Source: JAAFHB01 sp963675995
GTDB lineage: Bacteria; Bacteroidota; Bacteroidia; Bacteroidales; Prolixibacteraceae
NCBI GenBank assembly: GCA_963675995.2
Contig: CAXXIY010000001.1
Location: 2,728,001-2,792,000, forward strand
DNA length: 64,000 bases
Reading direction: 5' to 3'
How positions within the stretch are numbered: the first letter of the stretch is position 1; every line of letters starts with the position of its first letter. Positions 26,911 to 36,218 of this stretch are shown one piece after another. The position numbers and the translations under genes are program-made. The notes beneath the pieces are model-generated. The model had not been told where the DNA came from, did no database searches, and saw only the letters and a list, made by a program, of their open reading frames with translations.

Positions 26911-28917
26911 ATGGGAACTACGCAGGTTATAGGATGGATGGCGCTGGTGCTGGGATTAGGTGTTGCTGGTTTAATCATTATCAGGGAGAGATACCGGCCA
27001 CTACTCGCAGTATCAATTGTTTTGGTTAATGCGATCATCTCATCTATCCCTTCCATCATGGCGCTGGTTGGTGATCCACAGACAGGAGTGCTAAGTATAC
27101 CACATTTTTTAGGTGATATCTCCATTAGGGTTGATAGTCTTTCAGCATGGTTCATTCTGATCATCAATTTTACATCCATCACGGGTGTAATTTATGGTAC
27201 AGGGTATCTCAAGTCCTATTCTCATCTGAAGGTGAACAATGAATTGCATTGGGTATTTTACTCCTTGTTCCATGCATCAATGCTTTGGGTTTGTATGTTT
27301 GACCATGGAGTGGCATTTCTGATTTCCTGGGAACTGATGTCCCTATCCTCCCTGATGCTGGTAATCTTTGAATTTCAAAATAAGGCGACCCTGAAAGCAG
27401 GGATTAACTACATGGTTCAAATGCACCTGAGTGTTATTTTACTGACTTTGGGTTTTATCTGGCTTTATTTCAATACGGGGTCATTTCGTTTTGAAGCATT
27501 GGCTCAGATGCCATTAAATAATTCATCAATCTGGGTTTTCATAATACTTTTTGCCGGTTTTGGCATTAAAGCCGGTTTTATCCCCTTTCATACCTGGCTA
27601 CCTCATGCCCATCCTGCTGCACCGTCACATATATCGGGAGTAATGTCAGGGGTCATCGTTAAGCTGGGTATATACGGCATCATCAGGATCGTCATGTACC
27701 TGCGGCACGACTGGTTGCTTTTGGGCGAAATAATTCTGATTCTTTCATTGGTTACCTCACTTTATGGAATTGCCAATGCAGCGTTAAAACACGATTTTAA
27801 ACAGATGCTTGCCTATTGCACGATTGAAAATATTGGTATTATCGGGTTTGGTCTTGGCATTGGATTAATCGGAATAGGGAATCAAGATGCAATAATGGCA
27901 ATTCTTGGATTTTGTGGCGCTTTGTTACACACACTGAACCATTCATTGTTCAAATCCTTATTGTTTTTCGGAGCAGGGAGTGTGTACCAGCAAACCCATA
28001 CGCGTAACATTGAGCATTTAGGGGGACTGATAAAGAAGATGCCAATCACTGCAGTAATGTTTCTCATTGGATCGATGGCCATTGGTGGGATCCCGCCATT
28101 TAACGGATTTGTTTCGGAGTTTATCATTTACAATGGATTATTTAAGGGACTGCTCGATATCCAGACTATTTCGTTGTCGATTTTGCTTGTTTTGACCATA
28201 ACCGGTCTCGCAATTGTAGGGGGGATGTCACTGATTACTTTTACAAAAACCTTTGGAGTAATATTCCTGGGCAATCCGCGTGAAAAGCTGCATCATGAAC
28301 CAAAGGAAACTTCCTTTGTAATGCTCCTGCCTCAATATATTATTGTTGCAGCGATGTTTAGTGTGGCATTTGTACCTGGATTTTACTTCGGGTTGGCTGT
28401 AAAAGTGGTAAATGACGTATTTTCAACACAGCTTCCTGGTGCAACAGGAACAATGTTTCCTGTAATTGACAATCTGACCAATATCGGATTGGTATGTTTG
28501 ATATTTACAGGTTTATTGGTCCTTGTTTATGGGATCAGATGGATGTTGGTGCGTAAGCGTAATTCTGTAATATATGAAACCTGGGGTTGTGGTTATATTG
28601 CAGAAGTTAAAAAAGCGCAATATACTGGGCAATCGTTTACCCGTTCTTTCGGATTGTTGTTTCGCTTTATGGTCAAGGAGAAGAGGATTGCAAAAAAACT
28701 TGCGAAGCAAAGAATTTATCCTGAACCATATCGATTTTCTATCAATTATATCGATTTATTGGAGAGATATGTGGTAATCCCATTGGCGAAAAGGTTAACA
28801 TTCACACTCAATTACTTTCAGTTTATACAGAATGGATACATACAATCGTATGTGCTCTATGGCTTGTTTTTTATAATCTTGATTTTTCTAGGAACCGCAT
28901 TTAATCTAATTCATTGA
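26911..28917 (+). CDS. HyfB/NuoL-like proton-channel subunit 1 of Ehr complex
   Basis: About 668 residues, highly hydrophobic, with the Mrp/NuoL/HyfB antiporter core: WELMSLSSLMLVIFE, GFGIKAGFIPFHTWLPHAHP (conserved ion-path Lys and His) and AALKHDFKQMLAYCTIENIG. The C-terminal tail has TWGCGY and QYTGQSFTRS, typical of HyfB-type subunits. It is followed 7 bp later by a second paralogue of similar size, so the complex has two large channel subunits. Each such subunit is thought to move one ion per turnover. The start at 26911 is chosen because the upstream TTG at 26860 would lie outside the predicted transcript. Confidence 0.9.
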   Translation: MGTTQVIGWMALVLGLGVAGLIIIRERYRPLLAVSIVLVNAIISSIPSIMALVGDPQTGVLSIPHFLGDISIRVDSLSAWFILIINFTSITGVIYGTGYLKSYSHLKVNNELHWVFYSLFHASMLWVCMFDHGVAFLISWELMSLSSLMLVIFEFQNKATLKAGINYMVQMHLSVILLTLGFIWLYFNTGSFRFEALAQMPLNNSSIWVFIILFAGFGIKAGFIPFHTWLPHAHPAAPSHISGVMSGVIVKLGIYGIIRIVMYLRHDWLLLGEIILILSLVTSLYGIANAALKHDFKQMLAYCTIENIGIIGFGLGIGLIGIGNQDAIMAILGFCGALLHTLNHSLFKSLLFFGAGSVYQQTHTRNIEHLGGLIKKMPITAVMFLIGSMAIGGIPPFNGFVSEFIIYNGLFKGLLDIQTISLSILLVLTITGLAIVGGMSLITFTKTFGVIFLGNPREKLHHEPKETSFVMLLPQYIIVAAMFSVAFVPGFYFGLAVKVVNDVFSTQLPGATGTMFPVIDNLTNIGLVCLIFTGLLVLVYGIRWMLVRKRNSVIYETWGCGYIAEVKKAQYTGQSFTRSFGLLFRFMVKEKRIAKKLAKQRIYPEPYRFSINYIDLLERYVVIPLAKRLTFTLNYFQFIQNGYIQSYVLYGLFFIILIFLGTAFNLIH

Positions 28918-28924
28918 TTTAAAT

Positions 28925-30958
28925 ATGGAAAAGATAGTTGTTGAAATATTTAACCTCCTTTCGATCGCAGCACTATTAGCGATCCCCCTTTTGAAAACAA
29001 GAGGAAGGGGGGTGTTGATATTGCTCACTATCACACTTCAGATTGCCATCATTTCCACACTCTCACTTTCTGTATTTGTAAATGGACCTGTTGAATACTT
29101 TTATTTGGGATCATGGGCAACCGGGCAGATTCCGGTTAGGATCGATTATTTGTCAGCGTGGTTTATCCTGGTCATCAGCTTTACCTTTCTTACTGGTGTG
29201 TGGTATGGAGTCCAGTATATGAAGAATTATATGGACCAGTCCGACAATCTTGCACTCCATGCGGCGGCATTTCTTCTGCTTTATACGTCATTAATTGATC
29301 TATGTTTGATACAGAATAGCATTGTGATGCTTGTGATTTGGGAGATAATGGCATTATCCTCTTTCGTTTTGGTGATCTTCGAGCACTACAAAAGTGCTAC
29401 CTTAAAAGCCGGAATAAATTTTCTGATTCAATCGCATATTTGCATGCTTTTCCTGACAATCGCATTTATGTGGGTTAAAGTAAAAACCGGTTCATTCGAC
29501 TTTAATGCAATTACTTTATTTTCAACATCTCAATCAACCATAGCAGGCCTTGCCCTATTTGTCTTTTTCTTTACTGGATTTGCTGTAAAGGCAGGATTCA
29601 TCCCCTTTCATACCTGGCTTCCTTTGGCTCATCCTGCCGCTCCTGCACATATTTCAGGCATTATGTCGGGGGTAATTATTAAAATCGGAATCTACGGCAT
29701 ACTTCGGGTTCTGATGGTTATCAAGACCGACATGATTACCATTGGCTACTTTGTTTTGTTGGTTTCAGTGCTCACAGGTCTCTATGGTGTGATGCTGGCA
29801 ATTGTACAACATAATCTTAAAAAATTACTTGCATATCACAGCATCGAAAACATCGGAATCATTGGAATTGGTATCGGGCTTGGTTGTCTTGGACTGGGAT
29901 ATAGCAATCAATTGCTTGTTTTTGCAGGGTTTGGAGGGGCTTTACTCCATGTTTTGAATCATTCGCTGTTCAAATCGCTTCTGTTTTTCAGTGCCGGGAA
30001 TGTCTATCAATCCACTCATACCATGGATATCGAATCATTAGGTGGGTTGATCAAAAAGATGCCCCATAGTGGATACCTTTTTTTAATCGGATCTTTAGCC
30101 ATTTGTGGCTTGCCCCCCTTTAACGGGTTTATTTCGGAGTTTTTTCTATACAATGGTTTGTTTCATGGTTTGTCGACGGGCAATTTTGTGTTCATTCTGT
30201 TCATACTTTTTACCATTTTAGGTTTGGTGATCATAGGAGGGCTTGCCCTGATTTGTTTTACAAAGGCTTTTGGAATTGTATTTCTGGGCACTCCACGACA
30301 AGAAATATCTGAAGAACATAACATTGAAATACCTCAGCGAATCTGGCCGATGTATGGAATCGTGCTGCTTATAATTATTATAGGTGTTTTCCCATTGCTA
30401 TTCAGCCCATTTCTGATGAAAATTATCTCCCAATACCTGCCGGTCATGAATTCGGTTATTCAATTTAAATTTGGAGAAACAATTGGTAAACTCACCATTG
30501 TGGGCTGGTATTCACTCTCATTAATAGTCCTTATTCTCGTGATCTACTATCTTAGGAATTTTGTTATTAGAAAGAAGGTAGTTCGCCCTGAGGCAACCTG
30601 GGGCTGTGCCTATTCCGGCGCAACACCTAAAATGCAATACACGGCCTCCTCATTTATCAGGTCCTACCGGAAACTTGCAGACCCTATCCTCTCTATTAAA
30701 AAGGAGAAGAAAGAGGCAGCTGGTTTATATCCCGGAACTATCATGCAGCGGACACATGCGCACGATAAGGTTGAAACATGGCTGATTGACCGACCATTAC
30801 ATTTTATCCGAAAGATCTTGAACTCATTTGTCTTTCTGCAAAATGGAAATATTCAGGCTTATATCCTTTATGGGTTTTCTTTTGTGGGGTTAGCCGTATT
30901 ATTACCATCAGTAGTCGAAAAAATATTAGTGATTATCAAATTTTTAAACCAACTGTAA
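28925..30958 (+). CDS. HyfB/NuoL-like proton-channel subunit 2 of Ehr complex
   Basis: 677-residue paralogue of the preceding subunit: WEIMALSSFVLVIFE, GFAVKAGFIPFHTWLPLAHP, HNLKKLLAYHSIENIG and tail motifs TWGCAY and QYTASSFIRS. All key channel residues (Lys in VKAGF, His in FHTW) are kept. The two channel genes are clearly related but well diverged, as in the Ehr-type operons described in Geobacter. It lies in the same operon, 1 bp before the HyfC/NuoH-like gene. Confidence 0.9.
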   Translation: MEKIVVEIFNLLSIAALLAIPLLKTRGRGVLILLTITLQIAIISTLSLSVFVNGPVEYFYLGSWATGQIPVRIDYLSAWFILVISFTFLTGVWYGVQYMKNYMDQSDNLALHAAAFLLLYTSLIDLCLIQNSIVMLVIWEIMALSSFVLVIFEHYKSATLKAGINFLIQSHICMLFLTIAFMWVKVKTGSFDFNAITLFSTSQSTIAGLALFVFFFTGFAVKAGFIPFHTWLPLAHPAAPAHISGIMSGVIIKIGIYGILRVLMVIKTDMITIGYFVLLVSVLTGLYGVMLAIVQHNLKKLLAYHSIENIGIIGIGIGLGCLGLGYSNQLLVFAGFGGALLHVLNHSLFKSLLFFSAGNVYQSTHTMDIESLGGLIKKMPHSGYLFLIGSLAICGLPPFNGFISEFFLYNGLFHGLSTGNFVFILFILFTILGLVIIGGLALICFTKAFGIVFLGTPRQEISEEHNIEIPQRIWPMYGIVLLIIIIGVFPLLFSPFLMKIISQYLPVMNSVIQFKFGETIGKLTIVGWYSLSLIVLILVIYYLRNFVIRKKVVRPEATWGCAYSGATPKMQYTASSFIRSYRKLADPILSIKKEKKEAAGLYPGTIMQRTHAHDKVETWLIDRPLHFIRKILNSFVFLQNGNIQAYILYGFSFVGLAVLLPSVVEKILVIIKFLNQL

Positions 30959-30959
30959 T

Positions 30960-31865
30960 ATGGTCAGCTTATTACTTATAGTTATTATGAGCTTGTTTTT
31001 TTCGGGATTCATTGTCCGGACAAAAAGCATACTCTCAGGCAGGAAAGGACCTGGAATTTTTCAGCCCATGCTCGATATTTTCAGATTATGGAAAAAGGGT
31101 TCGGTGGTCAGTACTACTACCAGTTTTATTTTTCAGATCGCTCCAACTGCCTACATTGCCTCCGTTATTATGGCTGTGTTGATGATTCCGCATGGAACCA
31201 ATCCCGGATTTATCTCATTTGAAGGAGATTTTATCATGTTTGCCTATATACTTGCGTTTGGGAAATTTATGATGATTATTTCAGCTTTGGATACCGGAAG
31301 TAGTTTTGAGGGGATGGGGGCTAGTCGGGAAGCGCTTTTTTCGATGCTCGTAGAACCCGCATTCTTTATTTTATTGGGATCGTTTGCACTATTTACAGGG
31401 CAAAATTCATTTCACGATATTTTCAGTACTTTACACTACGGCTCGCAGATCTCCTATTTACTTGGAGGATTGGCTTCGTTTGTACTTGTGCTGATTGCCA
31501 TGATCGAAAATAGTCGTATGCCGCTCGATGATCCCAAGACCCATCTTGAGCTGACCATGATCCACGAAGTGATGATCCTTGATAATAGTGGTTTTGATCT
31601 GGGCCTGATTATGTACACCACCAACCTCAAATTTGCAATGTACGGAGCGCTTATTTCCAACTTCTTCATCGGGATGTTACCGCTTGAGATCTCCATTCCC
31701 ATATTTTTTGCCATTCAGATTGGATTTGCGGTGGCAGTTGGAATCATTGAATCATTTATGGCCCGTTTCAGGATGGGGCATAATCCACAATTCGTTTTTA
31801 TCCTTACATCAGTTTCCTTGCTGATATTCTTCGGTGTATTACTGGTTCTTGGAAAATTTGTATAA
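30960..31865 (+). CDS. HyfC/NuoH-like membrane anchor subunit
   Basis: 301 residues and about eight membrane segments. RKGPGIFQPMLDIFRLWKKG near residue 30 and ENSRMPLDDPKTHLELTMIHE near 180 are NuoH/HyfC signatures; the second is the acidic loop facing the peripheral arm, where the quinone or coupling site would be. These residues are intact even though the attached peripheral subunits have lost their metal centres. The next gene starts 10 bp downstream. Confidence 0.92.
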   Translation: MVSLLLIVIMSLFFSGFIVRTKSILSGRKGPGIFQPMLDIFRLWKKGSVVSTTTSFIFQIAPTAYIASVIMAVLMIPHGTNPGFISFEGDFIMFAYILAFGKFMMIISALDTGSSFEGMGASREALFSMLVEPAFFILLGSFALFTGQNSFHDIFSTLHYGSQISYLLGGLASFVLVLIAMIENSRMPLDDPKTHLELTMIHEVMILDNSGFDLGLIMYTTNLKFAMYGALISNFFIGMLPLEISIPIFFAIQIGFAVAVGIIESFMARFRMGHNPQFVFILTSVSLLIFFGVLLVLGKFV

Positions 31866-31875
31866 ACTTGGAAAT

Positions 31876-32505
31876 ATGACAGATATACTTTTAATAGCTC
31901 TTGCAATGTCGCTGCTTTACATCAGTATTGCAAACAGGCTTTTTACCTACCTGAATATCCTGGTTTTTCAGGGTTTTATCCTCTTTGGGGTGACTTTTCT
32001 AACCCTTAACAAGATCAGTACGGTCAACCTGATTCTGATCATGCTTGAAACTATCGTTTTCAAAGCTCTGGCAGTGCCCTGGTTTATCAATTATGTCATT
32101 AAACGAAATGGGATTACCCGTGAAGCAGAGCCCTACCTCCCCAACTTTGTGTCGCTGATTATTGTGACATTCATTACCGTGGCAACCATCATACTATCGA
32201 GTTCAATCAAAGATGCCAATCTCGACAAGACCTTTTTTGTGGTGGCCTTATCGACAATTTTTACCGGATTGTACCTGATCGTTACCCGGAAAAAAATAAT
32301 CACACACGTCATTGGATATATTATTATCGAAAATGGTGTATTTGTACTTTCACTTGCTGTCGGAAATGAGATGCCGATGTTGGTCAACCTGGGCATCATG
32401 CTCGATATCTTTGCCAGCGTACTTATTCTGGGAGTTTTCTTTAATCGGATTGGCGATTTATTAAAAGATCCTGATATTGATCACTTACGTAACCTTAAAG
32501 ACTAA
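31876..32505 (+). CDS. HyfE-like membrane subunit
   Basis: 209 residues (ATG at 31876; longer in-frame starts overlap the upstream gene). It has about six membrane segments in the pattern of hydrogenase-4 component E, whose C-terminal part corresponds to NuoK: HVIGYIIIENGVFVLSLAVGNEMP with buried glutamates (E110 region) expected in the ion path. It lies within the operon between NuoH-like and HyfF-like genes. Confidence 0.88.
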   Translation: MTDILLIALAMSLLYISIANRLFTYLNILVFQGFILFGVTFLTLNKISTVNLILIMLETIVFKALAVPWFINYVIKRNGITREAEPYLPNFVSLIIVTFITVATIILSSSIKDANLDKTFFVVALSTIFTGLYLIVTRKKIITHVIGYIIIENGVFVLSLAVGNEMPMLVNLGIMLDIFASVLILGVFFNRIGDLLKDPDIDHLRNLKD

Positions 32506-32511
32506 AAGAAA

Positions 32512-33942
32512 ATGATAGGGATTTTTTTAACAGGGGCTTTTATCATTAGCGGTTGGCTATTTTATAACCGCAATATTTTCGTCAATTATACATTGCTGGT
32601 TATTTTCATGGCCTTACTGGTCATTTTGGGATTTTACGAATTCAACCATATCAACATCGAGGAATTGGAATTCTTTAAGCCGGATGCTTTGGGCGTGCTA
32701 TTATTATCCGCGCTTTGTGTTGTAGCCATTCCTGTGATTATTCATGGATACCGGTATATTGAAGTACACAATGTTGATGAGACACCTAAATCAAGAGGTC
32801 TGTTCTTCGGTTCGATGGTGATGCTTATTTCTGCCTGCAGTGTCGTCTATTTGTCAGGTCATATTGCAGTTACCTGGATCTTCATCGAGATTACGACATT
32901 GAGCGCCTCTGCATTGATTTATCATCACCGAAACCTTCGTGCTTTGGAGGGGGTCTGGAAATATGTTTTCATTTGTGCTATTAGCATCACCTTTGTTTAC
33001 ATAGGGATTCTCTTTTTAAGTTTATCACTCAAGGATACGGGGACGGATGATATGTCCTTTGAATCACTTTACGCCAATGCCGCAAAGCTTAATCCCTTTT
33101 GGCTAAAGCTGGCATTCCTGTTCATCTTTACCGGATTTACCGCTAAACTTGGATTGGTCCCTATGTATACCGCAGGGATAGATGCAAAGGATAAAGCCCC
33201 GGCTCCGGCTGGCGCCTTATTGGCCAGCGTTTTAATGAATGCCGGCTTTGTGAGCATTTACAGATTGTATGCATTGATGTCGCAAACTCCTCTTCAGCAC
33301 TGGGCCAATACCGTTATGATTGTTGCTGCTTTACTCTCCATTTTTGTGGCAACGGTTTACATGACAAGGATAAAAAATATCAAACGAATGTTTGCCTATT
33401 CGGGCATCGAACACATGGGGCTGGTGATTCTCGGACTTGCAGCTGGTGGAATTGGTGTTTACGCAGCAATTTTGCATGTCATACTCCATACCCTGATCAA
33501 ACCAAGTCTGTTTCTGCAATACAACCAGATTTACTGGGTTTACCAAAGTAAGAGTATTTATGATGTAGGTGATTATTTTAAGTACAATAAAATTGGGGCT
33601 ATTGTTGTCTTCCTTGGATTTATTTCGGCCACTGCAATGCCACCTTCAGGATTGTTTATCAGTGAGTTTCTTATTTTTCAGTCGTTATTTGAAGCGCATT
33701 ATATCTTAATTTTACTCGCTATCCTGATCTTACTCACTATGATCATCTGGGGTTTTGGCTCCAATATTTTCAAGTTGCTGTTTATTCCACCATTGTCAAT
33801 TGATGAAACTAAAATACCCAGGATATCTCCCTGGGAATCTCTTTCACAATTTGTACTGCTTGGACTGGCCGTTTATCTGGCATATAATCCCCCGGCACTT
33901 TTTGTTACACTATTGCAGGATGCCGTAAAACTAATATCATGA
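32512..33942 (+). CDS. HyfF/NuoN-like third antiporter-type subunit
   Basis: 476 residues. The antiporter core is recognisable in WIFIEITTLSASALIYH, FTAKLGLVPMYTAGIDAK (Lys of the channel) and IKRMFAYSGIEHMG. In the HyfF-type family this position has a shorter protein without the HyfB tail. It is the third ion-translocating subunit of the complex. The stop overlaps the next start in an ATGA (33939-33942), which indicates coupled translation. Confidence 0.9.
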   Translation: MIGIFLTGAFIISGWLFYNRNIFVNYTLLVIFMALLVILGFYEFNHINIEELEFFKPDALGVLLLSALCVVAIPVIIHGYRYIEVHNVDETPKSRGLFFGSMVMLISACSVVYLSGHIAVTWIFIEITTLSASALIYHHRNLRALEGVWKYVFICAISITFVYIGILFLSLSLKDTGTDDMSFESLYANAAKLNPFWLKLAFLFIFTGFTAKLGLVPMYTAGIDAKDKAPAPAGALLASVLMNAGFVSIYRLYALMSQTPLQHWANTVMIVAALLSIFVATVYMTRIKNIKRMFAYSGIEHMGLVILGLAAGGIGVYAAILHVILHTLIKPSLFLQYNQIYWVYQSKSIYDVGDYFKYNKIGAIVVFLGFISATAMPPSGLFISEFLIFQSLFEAHYILILLAILILLTMIIWGFGSNIFKLLFIPPLSIDETKIPRISPWESLSQFVLLGLAVYLAYNPPALFVTLLQDAVKLIS

Positions 33943-35447
33943 CCACAGTAAATTATATCAGTTTGATTAACAATCAGGCCGTTGCCAATAAGGATATTCC
34001 GGTGCTCGATTATCCTCAGTTTGCCGAGTTGAATGTGGAATTGTTAACCGGCAATCCGGCCCGCCATTGTGTGAACTATTTCGGTTATCAGGTTGCAGAC
34101 AAGATAAAGCTGATTTGTTGTATTGCAGATGATGAGGTGCACCAGATCTTTGTCTCCTCATCTGTAGTAGATAAAAACGATGAATTTGATTCTCTGACTG
34201 CCAGGAATCATAATTTCGAGAAATTTGAACGGGAGCTCCACGAAAATTTTGGGATCAGGTATACGGACCATCCATGGTTAAAACCGGTCCGGTATGCCAA
34301 TCATCGAGCTGATCAGAACCAACGCATCCAGGACTATCCGTTTTATGGGGTTGAAAGTGAAGAACTTCATGAGGTTGGAGTTGGACCGATACATGCCGGC
34401 GTGATTGAACCCGGCCATTTCAGGTTTATTTGCAATGGTGAACAAATCCTTCATCTGGAGATTCAATTGGGATATCAGCACAGGGGTATTGAACAACTTT
34501 TTCTTCAAAAGAGTAAACTTTTGGAACGTACCACCCTTGCCGAAAGTATTGCAGGAGATACAGTTGTTGGTCATACTACCGCTTTTGTTAACCTGTGGGA
34601 ATCGCTTAGCGGTTATACACCCGATCGCTCATTGCATTTTGCCCGTACAATAGCGCTCGAGCTGGAACGTATTGCCATTCATACAGGGGATCTTGCAGCT
34701 GTTTGTGCCGATATTGCCTATCAACTTGGTAATTCTGTTTATGGGAGACTACGTACTCCGATTGTTAATTTCATGCAGGAATGGGGGGGGAACCGACTCT
34801 CAAAAGGGTTGATTCGGGCAGGAAAAATCAATTTCCCTTTTACTGACCATCATGCTAAAAGGCTTCTTGAGATTTTTGAAGCCTATGAACCCGATTTTCA
34901 TGAAATCACCAAAAAGCTTTTTAACCTGCCAAGTGCTTTGTCACGGATGGAAAAGACCGGTGTTGTAACCTATGATGAAGTGTTGGAAATTGGAACCGTT
35001 GGAATGGCTGCCCGTATGAGTGGGCTGAACCGCGATGTTCGCGCCTCACATCCACATAATCTGTACGATACAATTCATCATCATCCGGTGGTCAAACATC
35101 ATGGCGATGTTTATTCGCGCGTACAAATCAGAAAAGAGGAGGTCAGACAATCAATTCTATACATTAAGGAGCTGCTCAATGAGTTGCCCAATTTCCAAAG
35201 GCCCGGAAATTTTGATTTCAAACCTCAAAAAGATCAGTTTATTATATCGCTGGTTGAGGGGTGGAGAGGCGAAATTTGCCACTGTGCCATTACAGACGAA
35301 GAGGGTAATCTGAGGGTTTATAAAATTAAAGATCCATCCCACCATAACTGGATGGCATTGGCTCAGTCGGTCAGGAATAATGACATCTCAGATTTTCCGA
35401 TCTGTAACAAGAGTTTTAATTTATCTTATTGTGGTCACGATTTATAA
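33939..35447 (+). CDS. HyfG-like (NuoC-NuoD) large subunit lacking Ni ligands; Ehr large subunit
   Basis: 502 residues: NuoC-like N-domain (to about 125) and NuoD/hydrogenase-large-like C-domain. The fold markers VGVGPIHAGVIEPGHFRF, EIQLGYQHRGIEQLF, ALELERIAIHTGDL and FIISLVEGWRGEICH are intact. Where group 4 [NiFe] hydrogenases have the CGICxxxH ligand motif, this protein reads ESIAGDTVVGH near residue 200, with no cysteine. The C-terminal DPCxxC is replaced by ICNKSFNLSYCGHDL, with cysteines too far apart. It therefore cannot hold a [NiFe] site and fits the Ehr class. The histidine-rich HHHPVVKHHGD loop near 385 is unusual. Confidence 0.9.
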   Translation: MTTVNYISLINNQAVANKDIPVLDYPQFAELNVELLTGNPARHCVNYFGYQVADKIKLICCIADDEVHQIFVSSSVVDKNDEFDSLTARNHNFEKFERELHENFGIRYTDHPWLKPVRYANHRADQNQRIQDYPFYGVESEELHEVGVGPIHAGVIEPGHFRFICNGEQILHLEIQLGYQHRGIEQLFLQKSKLLERTTLAESIAGDTVVGHTTAFVNLWESLSGYTPDRSLHFARTIALELERIAIHTGDLAAVCADIAYQLGNSVYGRLRTPIVNFMQEWGGNRLSKGLIRAGKINFPFTDHHAKRLLEIFEAYEPDFHEITKKLFNLPSALSRMEKTGVVTYDEVLEIGTVGMAARMSGLNRDVRASHPHNLYDTIHHHPVVKHHGDVYSRVQIRKEEVRQSILYIKELLNELPNFQRPGNFDFKPQKDQFIISLVEGWRGEICHCAITDEEGNLRVYKIKDPSHHNWMALAQSVRNNDISDFPICNKSFNLSYCGHDL

Positions 35448-35462
35448 GCAAATGTAAAAGCT

Positions 35463-36218
35463 ATGTTTGATAATCTAAAAATATTATGGCATCAGGGAAA
35501 GCAATTTATCCCCGATGTTACCACCGCAAAATTGCCGGGTATTTTCAGGGGAAGGCCTGTGATCAGCAATCTAAAAGTGGACGAATTCCGACTTGCCGAT
35601 TTGTGCCCAACTCAGGCAATTTCAGCCTCTCCTGTGCGGATTGATCTGGGTAGGTGTACTTTCTGCGGAGAGTGCGCGACTCAGTTTCCGGATAAAATTG
35701 TTTTTACAAAGGAGTATAAACTTTCGACGAATGACAGGGAACTGCTGATCATTAAAGAAGGGGACGACCACCCGATTGTTCTTAATCCTGATCTGATCCG
35801 CGCCGAGATACAACGACTTTTCGGAAGGTCACTAAAGCTTCGGCAGGTTTCAGCCGGGGGTGACAATAGCTGTGAATGGGAATTAAATGCTTCCAATAAT
35901 GTTCAGTTCGATATCAGCCGTTTCGGGATCGATTTCGTGGCATCACCACGCCATGCAGATGGCATCGTAATCACGGGACCAATTTCTGCAAATATGGCGG
36001 AACCACTTGAGCGCTGTTATAATGCTGTGCCGAATCCTAAAATTGTAATCTTGGCCGGGACTGACGCCATCAGCGGTGGAATCTTCGCCGATAGCCCTGC
36101 CTTAAATCGTGAGTTCTTATCAAAACATAAGGTTGATCTTTATGTCCCGGGTAATCCTGTTCATCCTTTAACGTTTATCAATGGAGTGTTGGATTTGTTA
36201 AAAAATACTTCCGTTTGA
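35463..36218 (+). CDS. HyfI/NuoB-like small subunit with lost cluster ligands; Ehr small subunit
   Basis: 251 residues: N-terminal ferredoxin-like segment and NuoB/small-subunit domain. The first [4Fe-4S] motif is reduced to LCPTQAI; the second reads C65, C68, C71 then Phe75 where the fourth cysteine is expected. In the NuoB domain the four proximal-cluster ligands would fall at GGDNSC (Asp134, Cys137), GTDA (Asp201) and VPGN (Asn231), so three of four are missing. The fold is otherwise kept (GIVITGPISANMAEPL, AGTDAISGGIF). The peripheral arm is thus probably redox-silent or uses other cofactors. Its 3' end overlaps the convergent ACR3 gene by 41 bp. Confidence 0.88.
   Translation: MFDNLKILWHQGKQFIPDVTTAKLPGIFRGRPVISNLKVDEFRLADLCPTQAISASPVRIDLGRCTFCGECATQFPDKIVFTKEYKLSTNDRELLIIKEGDDHPIVLNPDLIRAEIQRLFGRSLKLRQVSAGGDNSCEWELNASNNVQFDISRFGIDFVASPRHADGIVITGPISANMAEPLERCYNAVPNPKIVILAGTDAISGGIFADSPALNREFLSKHKVDLYVPGNPVHPLTFINGVLDLLKNTSV

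Noticed and set aside
33939..36218. Annotation as active group 4 [NiFe] hydrogenase
   Set aside because: The nickel-binding cysteines of the large subunit and three of four proximal-cluster ligands of the small subunit are missing.
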